From Thermodesulfovibrionales bacterium (GTDB taxonomy: Bacteria; Nitrospirota; Thermodesulfovibrionia; Thermodesulfovibrionales; SM23-35), in assembly GCA_030019415.1 (NCBI GenBank), contig JASEEX010000015.1, positions 1-43,305 of the forward strand: a stretch of 43,305 nt of DNA. The letters run 5' to 3'. Under the pieces are notes generated by a model that made no database searches, had not been told where the DNA came from, and saw nothing but the letters and a program-made list of their open reading frames with translations. The position numbers were made by a program, and so were the translations under genes. Below are positions 32,709-40,990 of this stretch, piece by piece (position 1 is the first letter of the stretch; the number at the start of each line of letters is the position of its first letter).

Positions 32709-34171
32709 TGAAGAACGTAACTAATAGCAACGTTCTGAACTTAGCAGGTGTCGTCTTGGCTGCAGGTCTTGGAAAGAGGATGGGTTCATCTTTACCAAAG
32801 GTTCTCCATAAGATTCATGGTACCCCAATGCTTCAGTATATCTTAAATACCCTTTATGGACTTAAACCGCAAAAGATTGTTGTTGTAGCAGGAAAACATT
32901 TTAAGGAAATAAGGGAATCTATAAAGGATGACAGTTCAATCTCTTTTGCACAGCAGAAGGAGGCAAAAGGTACAGGAGATGCACTCCTGAAGGCATGGCC
33001 AGCTCTCAAAGGATTTAAAGGGACAGTTATTGTTATCAATGGAGATATCCCCCTTATTACTCGAGAGACCCTCAAGAAATTTTTAACCCTCCATAAGAAG
33101 AAAGGTAATGTTATTTCAATACTCTCGTTTATGGCGAAAGAGCCAGGTTCATATGGCAGGATTATAAGAGGTGAGGCAGGTAATATAACATCCATTGTTG
33201 AGGATAGGGATGCCACGGATCTACAGAAAAATATAAAGGAAGTCAACAGCGGAATATATGCCATTGAGTCTGAGGCCTTTCCCATTCTAAAAGAGATAAA
33301 GCTAAATGAATCGAAAGGTGAATATTACCTGACCGACATGATTAGTATCGCAAGGAATAAGGGGATAAAGGTAAATGCTTATTGCACCGGCTCCGAGGAT
33401 GAGTTGATGGGGGTTAATACTCAGGAGGAGCTTGAGAGGGCCCGGCAGTTAATGAAAGACAGGATCATTAAAAGATGGATGGACAGAGGCGTGAGTTTTG
33501 TAGATACCGTTTCAGTATCTATATCTTCAGATGTTGAGATAGGTAAAGATACGCTCATCTATCCAAATGTTCATCTCGAAGGTAACACAAGAGTTGGAAG
33601 GGGGTGCACAATATATCCAAATGTTCGGATTCATAACAGCATCATAGGTGATGGGGTCGTTATCAAAGATTTGACTCTTATCGAGGGGTCTGTTGTAAAG
33701 AATAGGGCCTCTGTGGGACCCTTCACTCACATAAGGCCGGGTTCTGAGATTGGGAAAGGTGCAAAGATAGGTAATTTTGTTGAGGTTAAAAAATCAGTAG
33801 TAGGCTCCGGTACAAAGGCAGGCCATCTTACTTATATCGGTGATTCAAAGATAGGGAATAATGTTAACATAGGTGCAGGTACAATAACCTGTAACTATGA
33901 TGGTTACAAAAAGCATATTACAGTTATCGAAGACAACGTTTTTGTAGGAAGTGATTCCCAGCTTGTTGCGCCTGTAAAAATAGGTGAGGGCGCGTACATT
34001 GGTGCAGGTTCTACTATAACAAAAAATGTCCCTTCCATGGCCCTTGCCTTGAGTAGGGTACAACAGAGGCATATCGAAGATTGGGCACTTAAAAGAAAGT
34101 TAAAAGTGAGAAGTCAAAAGTCAAGAGCTAAAAATAGAGATAAAAGGAAAAAGGTAGTTAGTAGCAAGTAG
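32708..34171 (+). CDS. glmU: Bifunctional GlmU: UDP-GlcNAc pyrophosphorylase / glucosamine-1-phosphate acetyltransferase
   Basis: 487 residues. It makes UDP-GlcNAc, the precursor of peptidoglycan and lipid A. The N-terminal domain (about 10-235) carries LAAGLGKRMGSSLPKVLH; the C-terminal domain (about 255-460) is a left-handed beta helix of hexapeptides (IGKDTLIYPNVHLEG and following), with IRPGSEIGKGAKIGNFVEVKKS and TCNYDGYKKH for acetyl transfer. It starts with GTG overlapping the DUF502 stop. Residues about 465-487 are a Lys/Arg/Ser tail that is encoded by a 7-nt-periodic tract and is not part of the family core. Next gene glmS makes its substrate precursor. Confidence 0.96.
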   Translation: MKNVTNSNVLNLAGVVLAAGLGKRMGSSLPKVLHKIHGTPMLQYILNTLYGLKPQKIVVVAGKHFKEIRESIKDDSSISFAQQKEAKGTGDALLKAWPALKGFKGTVIVINGDIPLITRETLKKFLTLHKKKGNVISILSFMAKEPGSYGRIIRGEAGNITSIVEDRDATDLQKNIKEVNSGIYAIESEAFPILKEIKLNESKGEYYLTDMISIARNKGIKVNAYCTGSEDELMGVNTQEELERARQLMKDRIIKRWMDRGVSFVDTVSVSISSDVEIGKDTLIYPNVHLEGNTRVGRGCTIYPNVRIHNSIIGDGVVIKDLTLIEGSVVKNRASVGPFTHIRPGSEIGKGAKIGNFVEVKKSVVGSGTKAGHLTYIGDSKIGNNVNIGAGTITCNYDGYKKHITVIEDNVFVGSDSQLVAPVKIGEGAYIGAGSTITKNVPSMALALSRVQQRHIEDWALKRKLKVRSQKSRAKNRDKRKKVVSSK

Positions 34172-34234
34172 TAAGTAGTTAAGGGGATTGCTCTTTTACT
34201 ACTGACTACTGACTACTGACTACTGACTACTGAT
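34091..34234 (+). repeat. Inverted heptamer-periodic tract spanning the glmU 3' end and the glmS start
   Basis: Within glmU the words are agttaaa, agtgaga, agtcaaa, agtcaag, agctaaa, aatagag. From 34154: gtagtta, gtagcaa, gtagtaa, gtagtta. After a 20-nt core (aaggggattgctctttt) come five perfect ctactga words up to the glmS start codon, the inverse of the gtagtXa words. The RNA would form a long hairpin ending at the GTG of glmS. No ribosome-binding site is visible in its place. Confidence 0.85.
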
Positions 34235-36061
34235 GTGTGTGGGATAATCGGATATATAGGTAAAAGGAATGCGGTCTCAGTGATACTCGAGGGACTGAAG
34301 CGTCTTGAATACAGGGGATATGATTCTGCAGGGATCGCCTTTTTCTCTGATAAGGGCATCGAGATTAGAAGGTGTACGGGTAAAATAAGAGAGCTGGCCT
34401 CTATGCTTGAATCCGAAAACCCATCCAGTAGTACTGCGATAGGGCATACGAGATGGGCTACTCATGGGAGACCCTCAGAAGAAAATGCCCACCCGCACAG
34501 GTCAAATAGTATTGTTTTAGTGCATAACGGAATAATAGAGAATTATCTTGACCTTAAGGAGAGGATGATTGAAAAGGGATATGAGTTTAAGTCAGAGACC
34601 GACACAGAAGTCCTCTGTCATCTCATCGAGGAGTATACGAAGAGATATCCCTTCGAACAGGCTGTAAGAGAGGCCTTGAAGGAAGTTAAGGGTTCCTATG
34701 CCCTCGTTATTGTTAAGGAGGACGAGCCTGCTAAGATCGTGGGTGCGAGGAAGGATAGCCCCCTCGTTGTCGGGTTAGGTGAAGGAGAGTTCTTCCTTGC
34801 GTCAGATGTGCCTGCATTCCTGAATTATTCGAGAAACGTAATATTTCTTGACGATGGGGAGATGGCTGTCCTGACATACAAAGGCCTCATGATTACTGAA
34901 CCTGATAATACCCCTGCCCGGAAGGATGTGAAGTCTGTACCATGGAGCCTTTCGATGGCAGAGAAGGGCGGTTACAGGCATTTTATGCTTAAAGAGATAT
35001 ATGAACAGCCGAGGGCGATAGGAGATACATTGAGAGGCAGGCTTTATCCTGAAAGGGGAGCTGTGAATTTCGATGAATTCGGGTTTGGTATTGATGAGTT
35101 GAAGAAGGTCAAGAAGATTTTTATTGTGGCCTGTGGCACCTCCTATCATGCGGCCCTTACAGGCAAATATATGATAGAAGAGCTTGCAAGGACCCCCACC
35201 GAGGTTGATATCGCTTCAGAGTTTCGCTACAGGAGACCTCTTGTGAAATCTGGTGACCTTATGATAGCTATAACCCAGTCTGGAGAGACGGCTGATACAC
35301 TTGCTGCCCAGAGGGAGGCAAAAAGGCTCGGTGCAAGGATATTGAGCATATGTAATGTTGTTGGGAGTACATCTTCGAGGGAGGCCGATGCTGTATTTTA
35401 TACCCATTCGGGGCCTGAGATAGGGGTTGCCTCGACAAAGGCGTTCACAGCCCAGATTGTAGCGCTTTACCTTTTTGCAATTGGTCTGGGAAAGACAAAG
35501 GGTGTAATCTCGGAGAACATTTCAAGGGAGTTATTAAAGGAGCTTCTGATGCTCCCCGGAAAGGTGGAGAAGGCATTAGCTATAGATGAAGACATAAGAA
35601 GGATAGCAGAGGGTTTTTTTAAGGCGAGGGGGTTTCTTTACCTTGGAAGGGGCATAAATTATCCAATTGCCCTTGAGGGTGCATTAAAGCTGAAGGAAAT
35701 ATCATACATACATGCAGAGGGCTATCCTGCCGGCGAGATGAAGCACGGCCCGATAGCTCTGATAGACGAAGAGCTCCCGGTTATTGTCCTTGCACCCATG
35801 GATAACTTGCATAAAAAGATAATCTCTAATATTCAGGAGGTAAAGAGCAGAGGGGGAAGGGTAATATCAATCACGAATGATTCTGACAGTGAGATTTTCA
35901 GGACTTCAGATAAATGTATCCTTGTACCAAATACGAATTCATATCTCACACCTGTATTAATGGCTATTGCCGTACAACTCCTTGCTTATTATGTCGGTGT
36001 TTTAAGGGGGTGCGATGTCGACCAGCCGAGGAATCTTGCCAAGAGCGTTACCGTTGAATAG
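34235..36061 (+). CDS. glmS: Glucosamine-fructose-6-phosphate aminotransferase (isomerizing)
   Basis: A 608-residue enzyme that makes glucosamine-6-phosphate from fructose-6-phosphate and glutamine. The N-terminal glutaminase begins with the nucleophile Cys directly after the initiator (CGIIGYIGKRNAV), with the GHTRWATHG motif. The two SIS domains carry CGTSYHAAL, SQSGETADTL and GPEIGVASTKAFTAQ; the C terminus ends DQPRNLAKSVTVE. The GTG start is fixed by the Cys requirement; the overlapping ATG (34233) is out of frame. Directly upstream there are only tandem ctactga words and no ribosome-binding site, which is unusual for a key gene. Confidence 0.97.
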   Translation: MCGIIGYIGKRNAVSVILEGLKRLEYRGYDSAGIAFFSDKGIEIRRCTGKIRELASMLESENPSSSTAIGHTRWATHGRPSEENAHPHRSNSIVLVHNGIIENYLDLKERMIEKGYEFKSETDTEVLCHLIEEYTKRYPFEQAVREALKEVKGSYALVIVKEDEPAKIVGARKDSPLVVGLGEGEFFLASDVPAFLNYSRNVIFLDDGEMAVLTYKGLMITEPDNTPARKDVKSVPWSLSMAEKGGYRHFMLKEIYEQPRAIGDTLRGRLYPERGAVNFDEFGFGIDELKKVKKIFIVACGTSYHAALTGKYMIEELARTPTEVDIASEFRYRRPLVKSGDLMIAITQSGETADTLAAQREAKRLGARILSICNVVGSTSSREADAVFYTHSGPEIGVASTKAFTAQIVALYLFAIGLGKTKGVISENISRELLKELLMLPGKVEKALAIDEDIRRIAEGFFKARGFLYLGRGINYPIALEGALKLKEISYIHAEGYPAGEMKHGPIALIDEELPVIVLAPMDNLHKKIISNIQEVKSRGGRVISITNDSDSEIFRTSDKCILVPNTNSYLTPVLMAIAVQLLAYYVGVLRGCDVDQPRNLAKSVTVE

Positions 36062-36108
36062 TGGTGCTGTAGATTTTAATGGTAAATATCTGTTAATTTT
36101 AAAATAAT

Positions 36109-38220
36109 ATGTCAAAAGACGTCCTGATGCGTGATTTAAATCCACAGCAGAGAGAGGCCATCGTCTGTACAGAAGGTCCCTTACTCATATTAGCGGGTGC
36201 AGGAAGTGGTAAGACGAAGGTTATAGCTCATAAATTCTCATACCTTGTAAAGGCGAAGAGACTTTCCCCAGATTCGATATTCACAGTTACATTTACTAAT
36301 AAAGCATCTGATGAGATGAAGGAGAGGATATATAGTCTCCTCGAGAAAGATATCAATACCTCCTGGATAGGCACATTTCATTCACAGTGTAACAGAATAC
36401 TACGAAGGGAGATAAAGATCCCTGGATACAATAATAATTTTTCCATTTATGATGAGGGTGATCAGTATAGCCTTGTGAGACATATATTAAAGGAATTCAA
36501 GATTCACGAGGCCCTTTATAAGGGTGTTGCAACAAGGATAAGCTCTCTAAAGTCTTCCCTCACAGGGCCAGAAGAGTTTCTTTCTTCAGGTGATGGTTTT
36601 GGCTTTGATGAGAAACTGGCAAAGGTTTATGTGAGGTATCAGGATGAACTCAAGAGGAGTAACGCCCTTGATTTTGACGATTTGATTATGCTGACGGTGA
36701 AACTATTCGAAAAGAATCCGAGGATTCTGGAAAAATACCAGAATATGTTTTCTTATATACTCGTTGATGATTTTCAGGATACTAACTATGTGCAGTATTG
36801 CTTCCTTAAACTCCTGACATCCGCTCACAAAAGAATATGTGTTATTGGGGATGACGACCAGAGTATATATAGGTTTAAGGGCGCTAATGTAAATAACATT
36901 TTGAGTTTCGAGAATGACTTCCCAGGAGCAAAACTCATGGAGCTGGAACAGAACTATCGTTCTACACAGAGTATACTAACTGTTTCAGGTGCTGTGATTT
37001 CACAGAATTCTGAAAGGAAACACAAGAAGTTATGGACAGACAAAGGCTGGGGCGAGAAGGTATACTGCTGCTGGTTTCATACATATGAAGAGGAGGCAAA
37101 ATACATTGCTAAGATTATAAAGGAACTCTATCTGAAAGGGAGATATGACTACAAAGATTTTGCAATATTCTATCGTATAAACCTCCAGTCGAGGGCTTTA
37201 GAAGATGCACTGCGTGAAGAAGGTCTCCCTTACCGCGTTCTTGGTAATGTCAGTTTTTATCAATCGAAGGAAATCAAGGATGTAGTAGCATACTTGCGTT
37301 TATCGCTAAACCATGGAGATAATGTAAGCCTCAGGCGGATTATAAACTGCCCACCACGGGGAATAAGTGCAGCGACCCTTTCGAGGATAGAGCATGAGGC
37401 AAAGAAAAGATCTATATCTCTCTTTGATACGATAAAGGCGACCCTTCGTAGTGATAGCTTCTCCTCTACTGTAAAAGATAGGCTTACAGAGTTTGTCAAG
37501 CTGATTGAGGATTTCTCTGCTACAAAGTACAGGTCTGCAGCGGAGATGTTAAAAGGCGTATTTGAAAAGTCGGGTTACTCAGAAACCCAGGATAAGGAAA
37601 GGGCAAGGAACGTTGAGGAGCTCATCTCCTCTGCCGAGGGTAAGGAGATAAAGGATTTTCTTGATAGAGTGTCATTGTTTACGAGTATGGACGAAATAAC
37701 AGGAGGAGATTACATTTCCCTCATGACACTGCATAGTGCAAAGGGTCTTGAATTCCCTGTTGTATTTATTACAGGACTTGAGGAAGGTGTGCTGCCATAC
37801 TATAAGGCCTTAGAAGGTAAGGATGAGATCGCCGAAGAACGAAGGCTTTTTTATGTAGGGATGACAAGGGCAAAGGATGTCCTCTGGCTAACAGGTGCCA
37901 GTAAGAGGAGATTATACACAAAGTTACAGGATCAGGAACCTTCAAGATTCCTAAGAGATATACCCAGGAACTGCTGCCAGTGGATAGAAAATATAACAGA
38001 CTATCAGAAAATAAAGCCTGCGCCTGTGAAGAGAAAGGTTGAACCCAAACGCCCTTTCGCCCTGTATACATCTGGATGCAGGGTAAAACATCCAATCTGG
38101 GGCATAGGTGTGGTGCACGACTGTTTCGGAGACGGAGACGATCAGAAAGTAACGGTCAACTTTCCGAGTATCGGGTTGAAGAGGCTTGCAGTGAAGTTTG
38201 CAAATCTGGAAAAGATGTAG
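36109..38220 (+). CDS. UvrD/PcrA-type superfamily 1 DNA helicase
   Basis: A 703-residue 3'-5' helicase used in repair and in clearing the replication path. Motifs in order: LNPQQREAI (Q motif), LAGAGSGKT (28-36, Walker A), TFTNKASDEMKER (Ia), LVDDFQDTN (218-226, motif II), IGDDDQSIYRFKGA (III), LEQNYRS (IV), LMTLHSAKGLEFP (V), ERRLFYVGMTRAKD (VI). In motif II the usual Glu of DEFQD/DEYQD is Asp221. The C-terminal 50 residues (GCRVKHPIWGIGVVHDCFG...) form the Tudor-like domain found in PcrA/UvrD that contacts RNA polymerase. The start at 36109 lacks a good ribosome-binding site; Met7 is an alternative. Confidence 0.94.
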   Translation: MSKDVLMRDLNPQQREAIVCTEGPLLILAGAGSGKTKVIAHKFSYLVKAKRLSPDSIFTVTFTNKASDEMKERIYSLLEKDINTSWIGTFHSQCNRILRREIKIPGYNNNFSIYDEGDQYSLVRHILKEFKIHEALYKGVATRISSLKSSLTGPEEFLSSGDGFGFDEKLAKVYVRYQDELKRSNALDFDDLIMLTVKLFEKNPRILEKYQNMFSYILVDDFQDTNYVQYCFLKLLTSAHKRICVIGDDDQSIYRFKGANVNNILSFENDFPGAKLMELEQNYRSTQSILTVSGAVISQNSERKHKKLWTDKGWGEKVYCCWFHTYEEEAKYIAKIIKELYLKGRYDYKDFAIFYRINLQSRALEDALREEGLPYRVLGNVSFYQSKEIKDVVAYLRLSLNHGDNVSLRRIINCPPRGISAATLSRIEHEAKKRSISLFDTIKATLRSDSFSSTVKDRLTEFVKLIEDFSATKYRSAAEMLKGVFEKSGYSETQDKERARNVEELISSAEGKEIKDFLDRVSLFTSMDEITGGDYISLMTLHSAKGLEFPVVFITGLEEGVLPYYKALEGKDEIAEERRLFYVGMTRAKDVLWLTGASKRRLYTKLQDQEPSRFLRDIPRNCCQWIENITDYQKIKPAPVKRKVEPKRPFALYTSGCRVKHPIWGIGVVHDCFGDGDDQKVTVNFPSIGLKRLAVKFANLEKM

Positions 38221-38232
38221 CAGGATGGGAAA

Positions 38233-38520
38233 ATGAGGATATCTAAAGAAGAAATTGAACATATAGCATCATTGGCAAGGCTATATCTTTCTGAGGAAGA
38301 AAAGGAGCTATTTGGCTCACAGCTAAGCAGTATTCTTGATTACATGGAAAAGCTAAATGAACTTGATACAAAAGACATTGAACCAACATCCCATGTCCTG
38401 CCGTTGAGCAATGTAATGCGGGATGATACATTAGGGTATTCGATCCCGAGGAGCGATGCCCTGATGAACGCACCGGACCGTACAGATAAATTCTACAGGG
38501 TGCCAAAGATAATAAAGTGA
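38233..38520 (+). CDS. gatC: Aspartyl/glutamyl-tRNA amidotransferase subunit C
   Basis: A 95-residue stabilising subunit of the GatCAB complex, which converts Glu-tRNA-Gln and Asp-tRNA-Asn to the amidated forms. ISKEEIEHIASLARLYLSEEE at the N terminus, DYMEKLNELDTKDIEPTSHVLPL in the middle, and FYRVPKII at the end are all standard. Full length. GatA and GatB are not in the window. Confidence 0.95.
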   Translation: MRISKEEIEHIASLARLYLSEEEKELFGSQLSSILDYMEKLNELDTKDIEPTSHVLPLSNVMRDDTLGYSIPRSDALMNAPDRTDKFYRVPKIIK

Positions 38521-38614
38521 TGATTTTGATATCTTCTTCGGTCAAACCGTACAATCTATATACAATCTGGTCGATGAGCCAGTCGGTCTTCTGGGGTCTC
38601 TTCCACCTTTTTCC
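38521..38614 (-). pseudogene. Remnant of the C-terminus of a type IIG / Eco57I-like restriction-modification enzyme
   Basis: In the minus strand, directly after and in the same frame as the stop of the metallo-beta-lactamase gene, the translation reads GKRWKRPQKTDWLIDQIVY, then RLYGLTEEDIKII. The ID.IVY.LYGLTEEDIKI ending is a hallmark of the C-terminus of Eco57I-type methyltransferase-endonucleases. No start or body of such a gene is present. A second copy of the first part is at 40590-40682. It is a relic, and runs on antisense to gatC. Confidence 0.7.
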
Positions 38615-40180
38615 TCATCCTAAAATAATTGGGTTCCCCTTAGTCGGAACACGCAGCTTCTTTGAATCAATATTTCTTTTGAAAAACTCTGGGTTCTCGG
38701 TGTGAACTGGGATGACAAACCGTGGGTCAATTGTCTCAATGAGTTCTAATAGATCTGGACCCGCAATATGCCCCGACGAGTGAAACCCTTGCTCTCCGTC
38801 AGGCACTTTTCCTGTATGAGCATCCGGTACTCCTATGGACTGCATCTGGAACAGGCTTAACCAGTTTCTAAGCCTAACGATGTCTAACTTTTGTTCCTCG
38901 TCGAAAGCTTCGCTGGAAGAATATATATAAACTGTCCCGGGTTCAGGGTCAATTTCTATTAGCTCGTTGATGTCCCAGAAGCTGAAACATAAAATATAAT
39001 CAGCACTATTCCTTTTAACTTCTTGAGGGTCAACACATCTGTGTTTGTATCTGACATATACCTGCTCTTCCCACTTATCGAGACGCTTTGGCTCTTTATA
39101 CAGAAGTATTATTTCGTCTTGCTGAGGTGGTATGAATAGATCTGGAGCCAACGAAGCAGCTTCTAAAAGGCAAATGTCTTTGGCCGTGACCACCAGCTTT
39201 CGTTTGCAGTCTTTTGCTATTTCCCGGAATGTCAAAAGACGCTCAAGGTTACGTGGACCAAAATCTGCTATCACTAAACTGTGGCAGTTTTGAACAAGGT
39301 CAAGAGCCTTAGCATATACCGTAGCTTCATCAATAGCACTATCCATATCAACATGGGTGCCCTCGCAGATAAGAGCGAGAGGATTCAGAGCTTTGGCCGC
39401 CTCTATAAATGCTCTGGTAAGTGAGCCGTGTTTGCCGTGCATTCTTAGATCTCCAGTGTAAACGACCCAACCTTGGCTTGTTCCCAAAGCAAAAGCTGCG
39501 GCGCCGAATATTGAATGATCTACCGGGAATACCTTAATTGGTAAGCCCTCAATAGTTCCCACCCTGTTTAAACTGCATGAAATAATGTCTCTGCTACCAG
39601 ATATGTTTCGCCAGAATTTACATCCCTCTTCGGAAGGGTCCCAATCGCACACTTTAAAAGGACGTTGTTTCGCTTCGAATTTCTTATAATGACCTGACTG
39701 AAGCAGACCATTGCTTTCCACTTTAGGAATCAGATAGCATACCTCCTTCTCAAAGTCTGATTTTGATGAGTCCTGGATTGCCTTAGCTATGTAAGCGGTA
39801 CAAAGGCTGGATACTATTGGAATATCTTGACGAAGGAAAGAGATATATCCGCTGTGGTCTAAATGGGCATGGGATAAAAGAACCCCATGGAGTTCAATCT
39901 TACGGATGGGATAAGGAACACGCACTCTTGACCAGATATCGATATTCTCTATTTCTAAATCCGGCCTATAGATACCCTGTAGAGGAGGTAGCAAGCCCAT
40001 GTGGAACATGTCGAGTAATCCTCGTCGAGGGCGTGGAACTAAGTACTCTTCAAAGTATTTGTTACGAAGATTGAAATTTATGCCAAAGTCAAAAAAGAGG
40101 TTAACTCCCTGGTCTTCCAGTAGAATTTTGTTTCCGCCTATTGTATCTGCTCCGTCATATACTGTGACCGATACCATCAT
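38615..40180 (-). CDS. Metallo-beta-lactamase fold hydrolase, RNase J-like
   Basis: 521 residues. The metal site HAHLDH (H104, H106, D108, H109) and the later motifs PVDHSIFGA, VVYTGDLRMHGKHG and the C-terminal FHSSGHIAGPDLLELIETIDPRFVIPVHTENPEFF match the RNase J / beta-CASP exonuclease layout, with the central insertion carrying TAKDICLLEAAS. A long N-terminal insert (about 36-90) with FEEYLVPRPRRGLLDMFHMG and YRPDLEIENIDIWSRVRVP is not in standard RNase J. It is likely an RNA or DNA nuclease; substrate unknown. It lies between two relics of a restriction enzyme, in an accessory region, so a defence-related or horizontally acquired origin is plausible but not shown. Confidence 0.85.
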   Translation of the reverse strand: MMVSVTVYDGADTIGGNKILLEDQGVNLFFDFGINFNLRNKYFEEYLVPRPRRGLLDMFHMGLLPPLQGIYRPDLEIENIDIWSRVRVPYPIRKIELHGVLLSHAHLDHSGYISFLRQDIPIVSSLCTAYIAKAIQDSSKSDFEKEVCYLIPKVESNGLLQSGHYKKFEAKQRPFKVCDWDPSEEGCKFWRNISGSRDIISCSLNRVGTIEGLPIKVFPVDHSIFGAAAFALGTSQGWVVYTGDLRMHGKHGSLTRAFIEAAKALNPLALICEGTHVDMDSAIDEATVYAKALDLVQNCHSLVIADFGPRNLERLLTFREIAKDCKRKLVVTAKDICLLEAASLAPDLFIPPQQDEIILLYKEPKRLDKWEEQVYVRYKHRCVDPQEVKRNSADYILCFSFWDINELIEIDPEPGTVYIYSSSEAFDEEQKLDIVRLRNWLSLFQMQSIGVPDAHTGKVPDGEQGFHSSGHIAGPDLLELIETIDPRFVIPVHTENPEFFKRNIDSKKLRVPTKGNPIILG

Positions 40181-40444
40181 CCATTATCCTCAAAATGACG
40201 ACAATCAAATATTTATCTGTAATCCATAGCATAATATCAATTGTTGATTCGGTGGAAAGTTGTAGTTTCTTTCATAGATAAAAATACTTTTATTCATGTC
40301 TGTGCGCCTAACTCCAATAAGTTTCTCTACCGAGAAATTGCCAGATAAAAAGAGAGATAGACAATTTTGTATTCATAGGGGGAACGAGAAAAGGCATATA
40401 AATCGAAGGCTTATATATTTCTTTTGGTGAATTCATTTTAAAAT

Positions 40445-40585
40445 TCACAATACTTGTCTTTTATTATGCCATTTTATAAATCTTTCAATTATGCCCTCTG
40501 GAATTGCCCTTGGGCAATCAACAGGCATACCTAATACCTCATTAATTCTCTTTACTAATGCAGCTTGACCGAATGGGTAGCTTAT
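40445..40585 (-). pseudogene. Unrecognised C-terminal gene fragment
   Basis: The minus strand is open for about 45 codons without a start, reading SYPFGQAALVKRINEV and ending IIERFIKWHNKRQVL before a stop. It looks like a genuine protein end rather than noise, but I do not recognise the family. It meets the restriction-enzyme relic at 40590 with a frame shift. The rest of the gap from 40181 to 40780 holds nothing else I can identify. Confidence 0.4.
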
Positions 40586-40589
40586 ATAC

Positions 40590-40682
40590 TATCTGGTCGA
40601 TGAGCCAGTCGGTTTTGCGGAGTTTCTCTTTCAGGGGTAAAAGTTTTGAAAGGGATTTTTCGTACTCGGATTTGATATGCAT
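40590..40682 (-). pseudogene. Second remnant of the restriction-modification enzyme C-terminus
   Basis: The minus-strand translation from an ATG at 40682 reads MHIKSEYEKSLSKLLPL, then KEKLRKTDWLIDQIVYK, matching the relic at 38521-38614 through KTDWLIDQIVY, including near-identical DNA (ctggtcgatgagccagtcgg). It lacks the final LYGLTEEDI part; after the tyrosine the frame changes into another fragment. The two relics are in the same orientation on both sides of the metallo-beta-lactamase gene. Confidence 0.65.
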
Positions 40683-40780
40683 GTTTGCATGCCCGACCCT
40701 AATAATAAGCTTATGCTAAATGGCTTAAAGACCTGACCGAAACGTGTCTGTTATTAGAATAAATCTTCACATATTGGCAG

Positions 40781-40990
40781 TTATACAACTTGAAGCTTCT
40801 TTTCCATTAATTTAAGCACATCCTTAAACATGCGAGATGCCTTAAACAGTTCTACTCCGATAAGGTTGCCATTACTATCAAGTTCCATATTTACCCCTGG
40901 AGATAGTTCTACAACCTCTGCTTCTTCTCCCTCTTTTGCGAGATAGAGAATATCTTCTTCATCATCATAAAAGACCTTAAAATCATCCAT
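40781..40990 (-). CDS. DUF2283 protein, probable antitoxin partner
   Basis: 69 residues from the ATG at 40990, which follows ggaggagg; an upstream in-frame start at 41005 is less likely. The sequence FKVFYDDEEDILYLAKEGEEAEVVELSPGVNMELDSNGNLIGVELF has the strand-rich pattern of DUF2283, including YLA and the D.xGxLIGxE turn, and a C-terminal helix. Proteins of this family often follow a DUF4258 gene. Here the start codon overlaps the stop of that gene (TAATG), so the two are coupled. The antitoxin role is inferred from pairing and acidity. Confidence 0.8.
   Translation of the reverse strand: MDDFKVFYDDEEDILYLAKEGEEAEVVELSPGVNMELDSNGNLIGVELFKASRMFKDVLKLMEKKLQVV

Noticed and set aside
34199-34235. 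Possible glmS riboswitch/ribozyme
   Set aside because: The upstream region is a simple heptamer tandem with an inverted arm; the conserved glmS ribozyme core is not present.
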